Of a stretch of 64,000 nt of DNA, positions 32,729 through 44,214 are shown piece by piece. Source of the stretch: Agapetus fuscipes (taxonomy: Eukaryota; Arthropoda; Insecta; Trichoptera; Glossosomatidae); assembly GCA_951799405.1 (NCBI GenBank), contig OX637343.1:15044524-15108523 (forward strand), in the 5' to 3' direction. Made by a program: the position numbers and the translations under genes. Each line of letters opens with the position of its first letter. Position 1 is the first letter of the stretch. The notes beneath the pieces are model-generated. The model saw only the letters and a list, made by a program, of their open reading frames with translations, did no database searches and was not told the DNA's origin.

Positions 32729-32982
32729 ATCTTCCCAGTTCTTAATTGCCGTATACGCCAATCTTGTCAAATATGAATTTTTCATGCAGTTGTCTTATGA
32801 ATCAAATTCTACACAATCTGAGCTAAGAAAAACCGTAAAACTCGATAATGTGAGAGTTCTTTTAATTTTTTTTTAAATAAATTTCTTGTTTTCATAAGAC
32901 ACATTGGTGCAGTACATATGCAAGCATTGCTCATTTAAAATTTTCTCAATGGCGTATACGATAAACAAGAACTAATGCAGCG
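32729..32982. mobile_element. MITE-1 copy, reverse
   Basis: CTTCCCAGTTCTTAATTGCC and ATAAACAAGAACTAATGCAG with CG; internal GACACATTGGTGCAGTAC is the reverse of GTACTGGACCAATGTGTC. Left end slightly eroded. Confidence 0.8.
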
Positions 32983-33224
32983 ATTGGTCCAAGAATATGG
33001 TCCTATTCTGTTCTCAGAGATGTTGTCAAAAAATGGTGTAAACTACAGTCTATTTTTACCAAGTATTCAAACCATATGCCCCCTTTGTTACAAGAGTCTT
33101 AAATCAGAAAAGTAGCAGAGCTCTACCGAAGTAGAAGAGGAAAAAGAGGAAACGTAAGCGAAAAAAGGTAGAATTAGGAAAAGAAAAAAGTATTGGACCA
33201 CGGTCAATACCTGGAAGAACAATG

Positions 33225-33825
33225 TCAAGTCTAATCTAATCTAATCTAATCTAAGTTGCAAAGATATGCAACATTAGGGATTCACATTATTTGCATTTTC
33301 ACAAGCAGACACGTATGAGCTCGCGCTAAACATGCCGCATGTGGACTTATAAAAACTCAAACTTCAAATGAACATACACCCTGCAACTCTTTGCGACCTT
33401 CCTTGGAACAGGGGTTGGGCAAAGTGTTTTTTTTACAGCATGGTCAGCCGCATACCAACCTATAAGTCAAGGAACACACGCAATAAATTATATTTAAAAA
33501 AAATGGACAAATAATAATAAATTCAAACATCAAAACCCTAGCCCTGGCCGCCAACATCACAGATCATCCGCCATTTCTTTCTGTCCCTACATACTTCTTT
33601 CATTTCATCCAGAGTCATAACCTTCTTCATACAAGCTCTCCTTTATTATGACTCTAGATATCCAATTCATTCGCTATTTCAGGAATTTGGTCCATCCTTA
33701 CCTTTCTAGGTCTTCCTCTACCACGACATCCATCTATTCTACCAACATATACTTTTTTCGTCAGTCTTTCCTGATTCATTCTTTACATATGTCCTAACCA
33801 TCTGAACACACTTCTTTTAATTCAA
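33225..33825 (-). mobile_element. LINE-A 5'-truncated copy with coding end
   Basis: TCTAATCTAATCTAATCTAA tail in reverse, UTR, CCTAGCCCTGGCCGCCAAC at the stop, CATTTCTTTCTGTCCC, CCACGACATCCATCTATTC. Similar length to 20650-21277. Confidence 0.85.
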
Positions 33826-33849
33826 GTAATTAATTAATATATGTTACTT

Positions 33850-33935
33850 CTTAAATAATAAATAATAATATTAGGATGATTTATTTGTAAAACGCTGTTT
33901 TTGTGTGTATCACACCTCAAGAGCCCTCTGAAGAG
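33850..33935 (-). repeat. SINE-1 3' end fragment
   Basis: ATAATAATATTAGGATG and GTGTGTATCACACCTCAAG only. Confidence 0.75.
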
Positions 33936-34400
33936 CCCCGTTCTTGTGTTCTCTATTATTATTTCTTCACCGATTTTCATCTTGTATCCTTTACAGGATA
34001 TTAAACTTAATGCTGCAACGCTATCTGTTGCCAATCTAAATGAAAATGATATTTTATCTTCTGGTATTGTTGCAGGCGCGCTGTTATGGTCGCTTGATAC
34101 TGCGCTCGCAGCACAAAGGCATTACTTTTGCCACGTTGCGCCAAAGCCAGGAGCTCACAGTGCAAACCTGTAAATGATTGTTGGTTTTAATTAATTAACA
34201 ATGTGGCATTCGCAGACCAACACTCGGAATTGATACCAAAATGAAATGTAACACACGGGAGCTGGATTCCGATTTTGTAATTGTATTTATTTTAACAAAA
34301 CTGTAGGTTGTTTTTGAAAGTACAGTTACAAGAGATTGAAGATTATTATAAACTTGCATTATTGGTATTTAATTAATTAAAAAAAAGTACGAAGATGAAT
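33936..34400. other. Unassigned intron
   Basis: An open stretch of 90 codons at 33901-34173 overlaps the SINE end and has no domain. No family recognised. Confidence 0.45.
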
Positions 34401-34463
34401 ATTTTTTTTGAAACAAGAGTTGCAGGGTTTATGTTCATTTGAAGTTTGGGTGTTTGTTAGTAT

Positions 34464-34894
34464 TATTGTGTTTTTAGGGTTCAAATAGTCTTTAAATTAA
34501 CAAAAAACTGGTCTTTTTTACAGTATATTTATTTTACACTTAGATTTATTTAACAATTTATATTTAATTTTAACAATTCACATTTATGGTTAAGCAATTT
34601 ACTTTTATTTCAAAGATGGTTCACTTACAGTGGCTTTCTTGTTTAAAAACAGAGCGTTGTATGTAGACTGACTCCTGCAAGCCGCTTACAGCCTTTTATA
34701 CTCTAAAGATAGTAGTTACTAGAAGCTAATTTTGCTGGAACCTTCCAGAACATAAAGCTTCCAGTGCATACATTTCAATATCTCTTTACACTAGATACTT
34801 ATAATAATTAATACCACTTATATACACTCTTATCAGCTATAAATGTTATATCTACCTGCTTAAATATTTATATTAATTTGATATTTACATCACA
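34464..34894 (-). mobile_element. Solo LTR, family LTR-B
   Basis: 431 bp. Plus-strand ends TATTGTGTTTTTAGGG and TTTACATCACA; flanked by GTAT at 34460-34463 and 34895-34898. On the minus strand GAGTATAAAAGGC is the TATA box. First base pair of the end is mutated. Confidence 0.85.
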
Positions 34895-34924
34895 GTATAA
34901 TTGCAGCATTCTTTTTCTTCTCAA

Positions 34925-35190
34925 TCTTGTTCCTCATTACTGACCCGGGTGGAAGCAATCACTATTCCCCAGTTCTCTCTTCACTGCACTGTCCGCAGCA
35001 CTCCTATCACCGAGGTGCCTGCTACTGTCTTCACTTGACCTATCCATCGTGTGCTGGATCTTCCTCTTCCTCTCTTCCCCTCCATGCCACCGATTACAAC
35101 CAGTCATTCCAGGCTATCCTCATTGCCACGGAAAACGCGTCCGAAGAACTGAAGAATACGGCGTGTGTATTGGTCATAGTCAAGCTATCT
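34925..35190 (-). mobile_element. LINE-C-like C-terminal fragment
   Basis: The minus strand reads YTRRILQFFGRVFRGNEDS, GGMEGKRGRGRSSTRWIGQV, the typical post-RT block of RTE-like LINEs; one stop inside. Not the same subfamily as 50056. Confidence 0.65.
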
Positions 35191-35815
35191 AAACATAGCT
35201 TTCGATGAATAGATTCGTAGTAACGTCTAATCGTTCACAGAATTCGGAGCATGTGCTCTCAGCACCATATTTCGAACTCGTCAATTTTTCCCTGGACAGA
35301 AAAATCTGCTGCATCGGAACACGCACCATTAGGCAACTATAATATAATTTCCAATGAGACAAAAATAATTGTAAAAGCTCGTGGTTATTATGCACGGCTT
35401 TATAGAGAAGCCATTGAAATCTATTGAAATAAAAATTTTAACAGAAAGGAAGAGGGCTTTGAATTAAACAAAACTTGGTTGAGCACGATTGAAGATGTGA
35501 CGCAGGGTAGTTTTACATCTAACAATCAAGCCACGCCCCCTTTAGCAATTACAAATAAATAGACGCCTTCTTTCATACAAACATCACAAGGGAGCAGAGT
35601 TCCGAAGAAGTCACACACAGTGGTGACTAAACGTAAGCTGAAGTCTTTAGGAAGTCTCAAGAAGAATAACAAAACTATGGATCACGGTCAAAGCCCGGAA
35701 AGACAACATCAAGCATCTGTATCCGACCGTGTAAGCCTAAAAATATTTATAATGTAAGTTCTCCTATAACGGCTCGTCTAGTACCCAAAAGGTTTAATCA
35801 ATCTTGAAATTTTAT
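35191..35815. other. Unassigned intron, with element F remnant
   Basis: GTATCCGACCGTGTAAGCC at 35718 matches the terminus of foldback F; the rest is not recognised. Confidence 0.45.
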
Positions 35816-35819
35816 TAAA

Positions 35820-36125
35820 ATAATAAAAATAATATTAGAATGATTTCTTTGGTAAGCGCTGTTTTTGTGTGTATCACACCTCAAGAGCCTTCTGCAAGCT
35901 AGGTCGTCACTGTAGAAAGCGCCAATTCTCAAGCAAGACCCAGTTGTTGTAAGGTCGGATGGACCTTTCAGTAACCGGTCTTTGGTAAAGGTTTATGAAT
36001 TTTTCAACCCAGCGAAGAGCACATTTGGAAATATAAATGGTATATTTTTGTGCTCCGCCGGGATTCGAATCCACAACCTTCCATTTACGAGTCCGAAGTG
36101 TTGCCAATGGACTACGGACCGGTCC
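35820..36125 (-). mobile_element. SINE-1 full-length copy
   Basis: AATAATATTAGAATGATTTC tail, GTGTGTATCACACCTCAAG, body, and head GGATTCGAATCCACAACC and CCAATGGACTACGGACC. Closest match to 11548-11853. Confidence 0.87.
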
Positions 36126-36630
36126 AAGAAATGCCAACAACATTATAATTTGTACATAGATTTAATTGGTTAATTTGCAAAGCTTACTTTTACAACTCGG
36201 TCACATAGTTTTATGTGACAACATTATGCAGTCACAACTTTAATGCGTAAACACTATGCAGTCACAACTTCACTGTTGCAACAAAACATTCAAACATCAT
36301 TACTCACGATTAAAAGTGTTGCAACATTTGTTATTCGCCCAACACATAACGGCATACACGCTTGTTAATAGACCGGAGCGCTGCTTGAAACAGAGCTCGC
36401 CGGTATTTGCTGTGGGGATAATCTTGTACCAGCCCAGTCGGAAGCAGTTGGGCTTAGTTTGTTTGGCCTTTGTCCGGCGCCGGTATTCAGTCCCCGGATC
36501 GTATGCGGAACTATCCGGGAGTTTAATTCGGTTAATATTGTAGCACAACACTAACTGCGCCGGAGTTTGTGTACATACAGTGGTGACATCACTATTATTT
36601 GGAACATATTTAAAAAAAGAAAAATTATTA
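36126..36630. other. Unassigned intron
   Basis: An open frame of 95 codons at 36256-36543 and its 83-codon antisense partner have no domain. No family recognised. Confidence 0.45.
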
Positions 36631-36634
36631 TAAA

Positions 36635-36995
36635 AATATTACCATGATTTATTTGGTGAGCGCTGTTTTTGTGTGTATCACACCTCAAGTCTCTGCGAGC
36701 TTGGTCGTCGCTTTAGAAAGCGCGAATTAACAAACAAGACCCAGTTCGCTACCCCAGTTCTTGTTTGCCGTATAGACCATTTTTGTCAAATATGACGTCT
36801 TAATTCTACACAATCTGAGCTAAGAAAAAACGTAAAACTCGGTAATGTGAGAGTTGTTTTAAATATATTTTAAATCAATTTCCTGTTTTCATAAGACACA
36901 TTGGTCCAGTACACATGCAAACATTGCTCATGCAAAATTAGCTTAATGGTCTATACGGCAAACAAGAACTAAGGCAGCGAGTTGCTGACTAAGGA
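36635..36995 (-). mobile_element. SINE-1 fragment interrupted by MITE-1
   Basis: SINE-1 reverse from the tail through CAAACAAGACCCAGTT at 36746; after the MITE it resumes AGTTGCTG at 36980, which is the next SINE-1 sequence, then is lost. Confidence 0.85.
36747..36979. mobile_element. MITE-1 copy inside SINE-1
   Basis: 233 bp, ends CGCTACCCCAGTTCTTG and CAAGAACTAAGGCAGCG, flanked by AGTT at 36743-36746 and 36980-36983. The host SINE sequence proves both ends and the 4-bp duplication. Confidence 0.92.
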
Positions 36996-38087
36996 AGGAA
37001 TGGATTTACCAAATACTATACAAAAACAAAAAAAGTGCAATGAGATGTATCAGACATTTTGAATAAATTGTACAGTGGACTGCACATGACTTTATAGCAC
37101 AAAATACGGTCATGTTTAGGTCATAGCCAATTTTCATAACAAAACATTTAGTTGTGTGTAAGTAATGAAGCTAATCTTTTTAAGCAATCGTCTTTTTGCA
37201 GTATTATCATTGATCCCGTTTGTATCAAAACTAACACTTTGTTTGGTGGGTATACTTTTCATTGATATTTTGGAAAGTTTACTGAACTACTAAAAACTAC
37301 TTTACTGAAAATTTAAAATAAATCGCTCGAGCCGTTTTTGAGAAAATCGCATTTGAAGTTTTCTCCTCTTTGGAAGCCATCTTGAATTCTCAAAATAGTG
37401 AAAAACAAATTATAGTGCAAAGACGTTTATAAATTTTTCTTTCTTGTGAACCTAAAAAAAGTTTTACAAAATTGCGTTTTTATGGGTCTTTTTAATATTT
37501 TCGATGAAAATTTTGAGATCGTGTAAACGGTACTTTAAGTTAAATTTTTTTTTAAGTATTCTTTAAATTTTTGTAGAAATTAATATTGCGCGTAATATTG
37601 TAGAACCTTTTTTTTTTGTCAACCCAGCCATTTTCGAGATAATCACAATCGTTTTTTTCTTTCATATGGCAACTCATAGACGCAGGTTGGGAAGAGTGTT
37701 GCCATAACAAATTTTCTTCGAGACAATTTAAGCCACGACCACACTGAAATTTTAAAGAAAATCGTTAGAGCCGTTTTTGAGAAAAGTGCAATTTTATGTT
37801 TTTTTTGTATGGCAGCCATCTTGAATTTTCAGGGTGGCGCCATGCCGGTCGGCTCATCAAAATTTGTGGTTATCAATTCTCTAAATCCAAAAATTGGTGT
37901 CTCTGTGATCAGTAGTTTCGGCTGGGACATACACTCATACGGACGGACGGACGGACGGACAGGTTCGACAAATTAGGTTTTTTTTAATGTCCTGGTGCAG
38001 GACAACTCATTTCCGTTGAAACCTCATTTTTTTTTTCGGACGAATACAATAGGTACTTTATAACAGTCCTTCGGACTGCTATAAAGT
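36996..38087. repeat. Unknown repeat with duplicated block, GGAC array and hairpin
   Basis: GAGCCGTTTTTGAGAAAA occurs at about 37328 and 37768 with GCCATCTTGAATT about 50 bp after each. A (CGGA)n run lies near 37940-37960. ACTTTATAACAGTCC and GGACTGCTATAAAGT form a hairpin at 38055-38087. No reading frame. Confidence 0.5.
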
Positions 38088-38350
38088 AAAAATGGATGAT
38101 GAATGAGTAACGAAGAAAGTGTACAGAGGAAATGTCAGAGGAAAGCGTGGAAGGGGAAAACCGAGGAAAAACTGGATATACCAAATAGGTGAGATAAGGA
38201 AGAATGAGAATAAGAGAAAAGCATGTATGAAAAAAGTGATGAATGTTGAAGAGATGAAAGAGGTATGCAAGGACAGAAAAAAGTGGAGATACATCTGTGG
38301 AGGTATCAGCCACCTCTAATGGAATGGCGGCAGGATACAGTTACAGTAAC
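38088..38350 (+). mobile_element. LINE-B C-terminal fragment
   Basis: Encodes MYRGNVRGKRGRGKPRKNWI, MKKVMNVEEMKEVCKDRKKW and ends at GGCGGCAGGATACAGTTAC. The same end is at 29400 in reverse. Confidence 0.8.
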
Positions 38351-38612
38351 ATATACGAGAACAAGATTTGCAAAGTGCATGGAGCAAAGTCCACGCTAAC
38401 ATCGTATCAGCAAATATGGTACGAATTATATTAACATGGCAATATTGTGAGCTGGATTATTCCCAATACTCCTTACTATATCAAAATTAAGCTCCGAACA
38501 TATTGGCCACAACTCGATCCCAACAATAGTTTTAATACTTGTAAATATACTGCAGTAGTACCTACTTGCAAAGAACCGTGAGTTCGATAAGCTGTGAGCT
38601 AGACAAAGTGAT

Positions 38613-38861
38613 CAGTACCCTTAGTACGAGTTGCAAAACTTGAGAAAAGTAAAGTTTACGGCAATCATTAAAGAGTGATTTCTCTTAAAATATGCCGTTT
38701 TTGTTTCTTACACTTTATGGTCTTAGCAAAAGAGTTACAGTGATGAAGAAAATCAAGTTCAAACAAACAAAAACGGCAGATTTTGGGGGAAATCACTCTT
38801 TAATAATAATTGCCGTAGGCCTTACATTACTCAAGTTTTGCAACTCGTACTAAGGGTACTA
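38613..38861. mobile_element. MITE-2 copy 3
   Basis: CAGTACCCTTAGTACGAG and CTCGTACTAAGGGTACT; long arms as in the other copies; 249 bp. Confidence 0.88.
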
Positions 38862-38971
38862 CATTGTAAACCGACATTGTGTACAATTAATCTTGAAAAT
38901 AAATAAATTGCAGTTTGATTAAAAGAACTCAAATAAAATCATAATAATATTGTATTTAAGAGAAAGCATTT

Positions 38972-39210
38972 TAAAGGCTGACCACCCATACTGTAAAAAA
39001 TGGTTCACTTTGCCAATGTCACCCCTGTTTCAGGGAAGGTCGTCAAGAGTTGCAGGGCTTATGTCCATTTGAGAATTGGGTTTTTATATTGTAGGTCCAC
39101 ATGCGGCATGTGTGAACGCGAAATTAAGCGTGTCTGCTTGTGGAAATGCATTTAATATGAATCTTAAATGATACATATCCTTGCAACTTAGATTTAGATT
39201 AAGATTTAAC
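38972..39210 (+). repeat. LINE-A 3' tail copy
   Basis: GCTGACCACCCATACTG to CTTGCAACTTAGATTTAG; contains CATGCGGCATGTGTGAACG. Confidence 0.87.
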
Positions 39211-39446
39211 TTCATAGAGAAAATGTTATAAATTTGAGAGTAATCAGCGAACCAGTGCAAAAATGAAATTTCTGATGTCGCGTGAATGAATCCTACTCCG
39301 GGCGACAGATGGTAAGAAGCTGTGGACCGAAAATACATAGCAGACGTTTGAAAATATGAACTATTCCTCGAAAAGTATTTGTTCACAATGGAGCTCGCAC
39401 ATTTCAAGGGCTGGGAAAAATGCAACGTCACTTGGACGGTCTGTTA

Positions 39447-39775
39447 GATGATGATGATGAGTTGATGATTTCTTTATAGCGCCGTTTCGTGATGTAGTCA
39501 CTCCAATGGCGCAAATGATGCCAGAAATTTGCTTGTCTTCAGTGCATTCCGGAACTTTCCATCCGATGTGGCAGGTGGTTTCAGGCCAGAGAACCAGCAA
39601 CTGCAAATGCACGCTCTCCAAACATTGTGTTTACTGTTATTATCGGTTCTTCAATCTTTGATTTGGCTCCAGTTTCAGCCGAGCGCAGTGTTAGGCATTT
39701 TTTGCCGAGGGTGACTGGTTTGATTAAATCAGCGAGATATTTGGGTGTTATTTCGTTGGAATCTCATTATTGCTC
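39447..39775 (-). mobile_element. LINE-D C-terminal fragment
   Basis: Reverse of a CR1/L2 terminus: on the minus strand an AFAVAGSLA-type block and FRNALKTSKFLA just before CGCCATTGGAGTGAC. The tail is at the left as TGATGATGATGAG. Confidence 0.6.
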
Positions 39776-39837
39776 TGGACTTTGCATTATTTAAAATCTG
39801 GGCAATGTCGCCCTGGCGGTATTATCCTATACGCAAA

Positions 39838-40125
39838 AAAAAACGCAACTTAGCTACACGCATACTGTAACTCCTTGCCTGCGTTGTCCTCGAAGGGGTC
39901 ACATGTGGCGATTCGGGAACTATATATTTTTACGGATAGGGGTCCGTCCTCACGTCAACAACTTCAGTTGAAGTGGACGTTATTCAGCTCCCAAGGGGGC
40001 TAGTTCTCATTAATTGTGAAGGCTGAGCCTTGCCGGTATTTATTTTGGGTTTGAAATAAGCACCAAAACCAAAAAATATTTCTGTCACCTTGCAAGTATT
40101 CTAACAACTGGGCTATCAATCGGAC
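39838..40125 (-). mobile_element. SINE-3 copy
   Basis: CGCAACTTAGCTACACG, GCGTTGTCCTCGAAGGGGTC, TCAGCTCCCAAGGGGGC, GGCTGAGCCTTGCCGG, and a decayed head AACAACTGGGCTATC. Confidence 0.78.
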
Positions 40126-40137
40126 TTCTTTTGAGCT

Positions 40138-40325
40138 TGACCTAAAAGGCGCCAACTCTCAAACAAGACCCAGTTGCTGTAAGGCTGGATGAACCCTTGA
40201 TGACCGGTCTTTGGTTAAGGAATTTTTCAACCCAGCGAAGAGCATAATATTTGAAAATATAAATGCTATATTTTTTGAGCTCCGCTGAATCCACAACCTT
40301 CTTTTATGAATCCAAGGCGTGGCAA
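40138..40325 (-). mobile_element. SINE-1 copy, truncated
   Basis: CAAGACCCAGTTGCTGTAAG, GATGACCGGTCTTTGGTTA, AACCCAGCGAAGAGC; lacks the 3' tail and most of the head. Confidence 0.75.
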
Positions 40326-40740
40326 ACTTCTTAATACAAGATTTTCACACTTATTTTATGTTTTCTTTTGCAGAACATAGGAAAAGAGTTGCCTTTTCTG
40401 AGAACCCCATATAAGCTTAATATGCCACTTATTCAGTTATACCTTAAAAGTATCGATATTTTCTTCTCTCAAATTTCTATCCCTATTTCTACCAAAGTAA
40501 AATTTTCTTATTTAAACCGGTTGACAGCGCATATCTATTTTTTTTTTAAATATTCCTTTTAAGAAGTATGTAATATTCTTTCATACAACAAGGTTTGTGG
40601 TAAATCCACACATCAAAAGCTTCAATATGAATTGTTCTCTAGAATCTTTAAATAGTTCCTTGACATACAAGACAAGAAACTAAATCAAATTTCAAAGAAA
40701 AGAGTCTGCCATGTTTTTGAGAAGTTGTCAAATATATTTA
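40326..40740. other. Unassigned AT-rich intron
   Basis: No family recognised; a LINE-A-like CCTTGACATACAAG at 40658 only. Confidence 0.4.
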
Positions 40741-40744
40741 AAAG

Positions 40745-40835
40745 GTTTTTTAAGGAATTCTGTGCGGGAAACTCCCTAGGTTTCAGAGAATCTAGGAGTT
40801 TTTTAAACTTGTTGTAGTGCCGCAGAGGTGTTGGT
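40745..40835 (-). repeat. Repeat J copy
   Basis: GAATTCTGTGCGGGAAACTC, GAGAATCTAGGAGT, CTTGTTGTAGTGCCGCAGAG. Confidence 0.7.
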
Positions 40836-41129
40836 GATTTGGCGGTTGATGTCCTGCTCTTTTGTAGCAGGTTGCGTAGTGTTGTGTTGTGTGTTGCGTT
40901 GGCTTTGCTTTGGGACACTGAAAGGAAGTGGCGATTGATATTGGTTTTGAATAGGAAAAGGATAAAGTGGCGTGGGAACACAGATACCGGTGAGGAGACG
41001 GGTTGGCAAAGGAATGAGTCATGAAAACCTCAAGTTTTCATAGTTTTTTAGAAAACATCATGTATGTATAACATCCCGTTTTTTCGTTGACTGTAATTTG
41101 TTCAACATTTTTCCGAACCAATAAAAAAA

Positions 41130-41350
41130 TCACACCAAAGCAATACTTAAAGTGTGCGATTACGCATGACGCATGTGAACTTACAACATAAAACCCAACA
41201 CAAAATGAACATAACCCCTGCAACTTATGCCGAGCTACTCAAAAATTGAGGCGACATTTATTAAGTCTACCATTTGTAAAGAATGGCTGGTTAGCCTCAC
41301 ACCAACCTTCAAGTCAAAGAAACAAATAATAATACGAATAAAAAATTACA
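41130..41350 (-). repeat. LINE-A 3' tail copy, diverged
   Basis: GTGTGCGATTACGCATGACG and GCATGTGAACTTACAACAT, then CACACCAACCTTCAAGTC and the upstream AAAAAATTACATG. Confidence 0.7.
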
Positions 41351-41799
41351 TGAAAATTTGGATCAAAATACAATTTTCGCTGTAAAAAAAATTAAACAAA
41401 GAAAATAATAAAATGAGAAATCTTGTGAAATGAATGTGTCCTCGAACACGTTTCTCATTTTTTAAAATCTCTTTGCTTGGACGTTAAATTTTTATATGAT
41501 TGGCACTTTCTGGAGGCGAGGATTCTTTTATTGCGACAAATAAAATTATTTTAGGACAACAATCTGGAGTTTTATGTTTTTTTTTTCTCGTCAGCCCTCT
41601 TTTTTGTGGAGTTTTACATTTCTCCCTTGCTTTGCTGTTTTGTATTGAAGTCACAGCCAAGTTTTTTTTTTTGATTTGTTGACAATATTTCAATATATTT
41701 GATGTTTCAGATAACTTTTCTGTAAAGAAAAAAATCTTCCATTGTAAGTAAATTTAAATTTTACAAAAAGAAAAACGCAATTAATTTTGATGACGGAGT
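41351..41799. other. Unassigned AT-rich intron
   Basis: No family recognised; long T runs. Confidence 0.5.
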
Positions 41800-41809
41800 T
41801 GTGACATCA

Positions 41810-42290
41810 TATTATGCAAAACTTAGCTACACAAATCAGTGGCGAAGGGTGCCATACAAGCCGGTTTCCATCGGCTTCCCGTTTAAAATGAGGTAGAAAT
41901 GATAATAAAGTACCTAGACTGCATGGTTTCAATGGGGAAAAAAATCGTATTGTTTCTTTGGTTTTAAATGTATTTTTTTACATTGTGCCTATATTTTTTA
42001 ACTGTTTTGTTACATCATTTTAAAAGGGAAGCCGATGGAAACCGGCTTGTATGGCACGCTTCGCCACTGACAGTGTAGTGTAACTTCTTGCTTGCGTTAT
42101 CCCCGAAGGTTTCGCATGTGGTGATTCGGGACGTATATATTGTACACGCCAACAATTAATGCATAAGAAGTGGAGGTTTCTCAGCTCCCACTAGGCTGGT
42201 TCTCATTTCTTGTGAAGGCTGAGTAAACCTTGCCGGTATTTATTTTTGGGTTTGAAATAGACACCAAAACGAGAAATTATTATATTTCTG
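41810..42290 (-). mobile_element. SINE-3 copy split by hAT-2
   Basis: ATGCAAAACTTAGCTACAC to the left of hAT-2 and GTGTAACTTCTTGCTTGCG to its right; then TCAGCTCCCACTAGGC and GTAAACCTTGCCGGTATTT. Head missing. Confidence 0.78.
41837..42069. mobile_element. hAT-2, a 233-bp hAT-like MITE
   Basis: Ends CAGTGGCGAAGGGTGCC and GGCACGCTTCGCCACTG; arms of about 45 bp (through ACAAGCCGGTTTCCATCGGC). The CAGTGGCG terminus is typical of hAT elements. Octamers either side do not match cleanly. Confidence 0.8.
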
Positions 42291-42294
42291 ACTG

Positions 42295-42375
42295 ACAAAA
42301 AAAGTGTAAACAGGGAACGTAATAGGTAAGCGTGGAACAAGAAGACCTAGAAGAGAATGGATTGATCAGACAAGT
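42295..42375 (+). mobile_element. LINE-B coding fragment
   Basis: GACTGACAAAAAAAGTGTAA then GAACAAGAAGACCTAGAAG and GGATTGATCAGAC: decayed LTKKVY and RGRPRxxWIDQ codons. Confidence 0.55.
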
Positions 42376-42704
42376 GAAGTAAACCTGTTGTGCACAAAAT
42401 GAAAAAACCAACCGCGATGTTGTTATCGCTTTCCAAACCGAAAACGGTATCAATCTAATGAAAATAATCGAACCGAGAGAAAGCTCGTTCCCTGGGCGGC
42501 GCATTTGCCAATTAACTGCCTAAATATTTCCGCTTTGTGGATTCGTTTCCACGTAGCCCGGGCAGCGCGCGTTCGGCTGGAAGACCTTTGATGTCCACCT
42601 GCCGATTTGAATCTCTCCGTATTCCCATTTCGCATTTATTTCGCAAGCAGTGGCGGTCAATGGGGAGGCGAATGAAAGGCTCTGCAATTTGTTTTTCTAA
42701 ATAA

Positions 42705-43490
42705 AGTAAAGGGATATGTCCATTTGAGATTTTGTTTTTATGTTGTAGGTTCGCATGAGGCAAGTGCAAGCGCGAACTTGTATGTGTCTGGTTGTGAGAA
42801 TGCATGTAATGTGAATCTCCAATGTAACATATCTTTGCAACTTGGATTATATTAGATATTTAATACAACTGAGCTTTCCACCTTCAATTCCACATTCAAT
42901 ACAGCTAGTTTCTTGATTTATAGGTTAGTATGCGGCTGACCACCCATGCTGTAAAAATGGTTCACTTTGCCAATGTCACCTCTGTTTCAGGGAAGGACGG
43001 CAAAAGTTGCAGTGTGTATGTCCATTCGAGATTTGGTTTTTATGTTGTAGGTTCGCATGAGGCATGTGCAAGCGCGAACTTGTATGTGTGTGGTTGTGAG
43101 AATGTATGTAATGTGAATCTCCAATGTAACATATATTTGCAACTTAGGTTAGATTAGATATTCAATACAACTGAGCTTTCCCCCTTCAATTCCACATTCA
43201 ATACGGCTAGTTTCTTGACTTATAGGTTAGTATGCGGCTGACAACCCATGCTGTCAAAATGGTTACTATGCCAATGTCACCCCTGTTTCAGGGAAGGATG
43301 GCAAGAGTTGCAGGGTGCATGTCCATTTGAGATTTGGTTTGATGTTGTAGGTTCACATGAGGCAAATGCAAGCGTAAACTTGTACGTGCCGGTTGTGGGA
43401 ATGCATGTAATGTGAATCTCCAATGTAAAATATCTTTGCAACTTAGATTTCCACCCATACTGTAAAAAATGGTTCACTTTGCCAATAAGA
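42705..43490 (+). repeat. Tandem LINE-A tails (three units plus a fourth start)
   Basis: Units at about 42705-42855, 42905-43155 and 43197-43450, then a start (CACCCATACTGTAAAAAATG) at 43453. Intervals between units repeat TACAACTGAGCTTTCC and TTCAATTCCACATTCAATAC, so the array arose by segment duplication, not separate insertions. Confidence 0.88.
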
Positions 43491-44214
43491 GGTATATTAT
43501 ATACACATACTAATGACATAAAATTGTTTAACAGAAAATAATATTAAATAAAGGTATAAGGTAAAAAATGGCGAGAAAGGGTGCCAACCAAAAAAAAAAT
43601 CCGGCTATTTTGTTACGACGACTTTGAGCGAGTTCCTTAAAAATATGCTAGGTCTTAACGTACCCCGTTAGTTTAACATGGTTTTTTTGGTAAATTCGGG
43701 TCCAACAACTTTTTTGTTATTTTTTTCCTATTTTTTTGGTGCTTTAATAAATCTGTAATACTAAATCCCTTCACCGACCGCCACTGTTTCGAACACATTT
43801 TTAGAGCCCAGGTTTTACCACTAAAAATCCGCATGTAAACAGCAAAGGTTTTTTCCTCGCAGTAATTGGGTAAATAGAAAGAAGTTTTTAATTATCATTA
43901 GGCCGGCAGCCCTGAAGGCTAGGATTGATTGGATTTCACCAATTTCACAGAAAACTCTATTTGGTTTGTAAACACCGGTATCGATTTTGTTATAATTAAA
44001 AAAAAAACCTTTCAAATCAGTGGAATTATATACGAGTTCATTTTTATTTTTAAGATGAAAATATACACCGTATTTTTTTTTTTATATATAATATAAACAT
44101 ACTTGTTATACAATGTTAATCAACACGATTGGATATTTTTTGTGATTTTGTATTATGACGCATTATTTTATTTATAATTTGAATTTAAACATTTTTTTTA
44201 TTTTTGTATCGCAT
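43491..44214. other. Unassigned AT-rich intron
   Basis: No family recognised. Confidence 0.5.

Noticed and set aside
33901..36543. Short open frames as genes (33901-34173, 36256-36543)
   Set aside because: No domain, no similarity to each other, no splice context; they overlap SINE ends or have equally open antisense frames.
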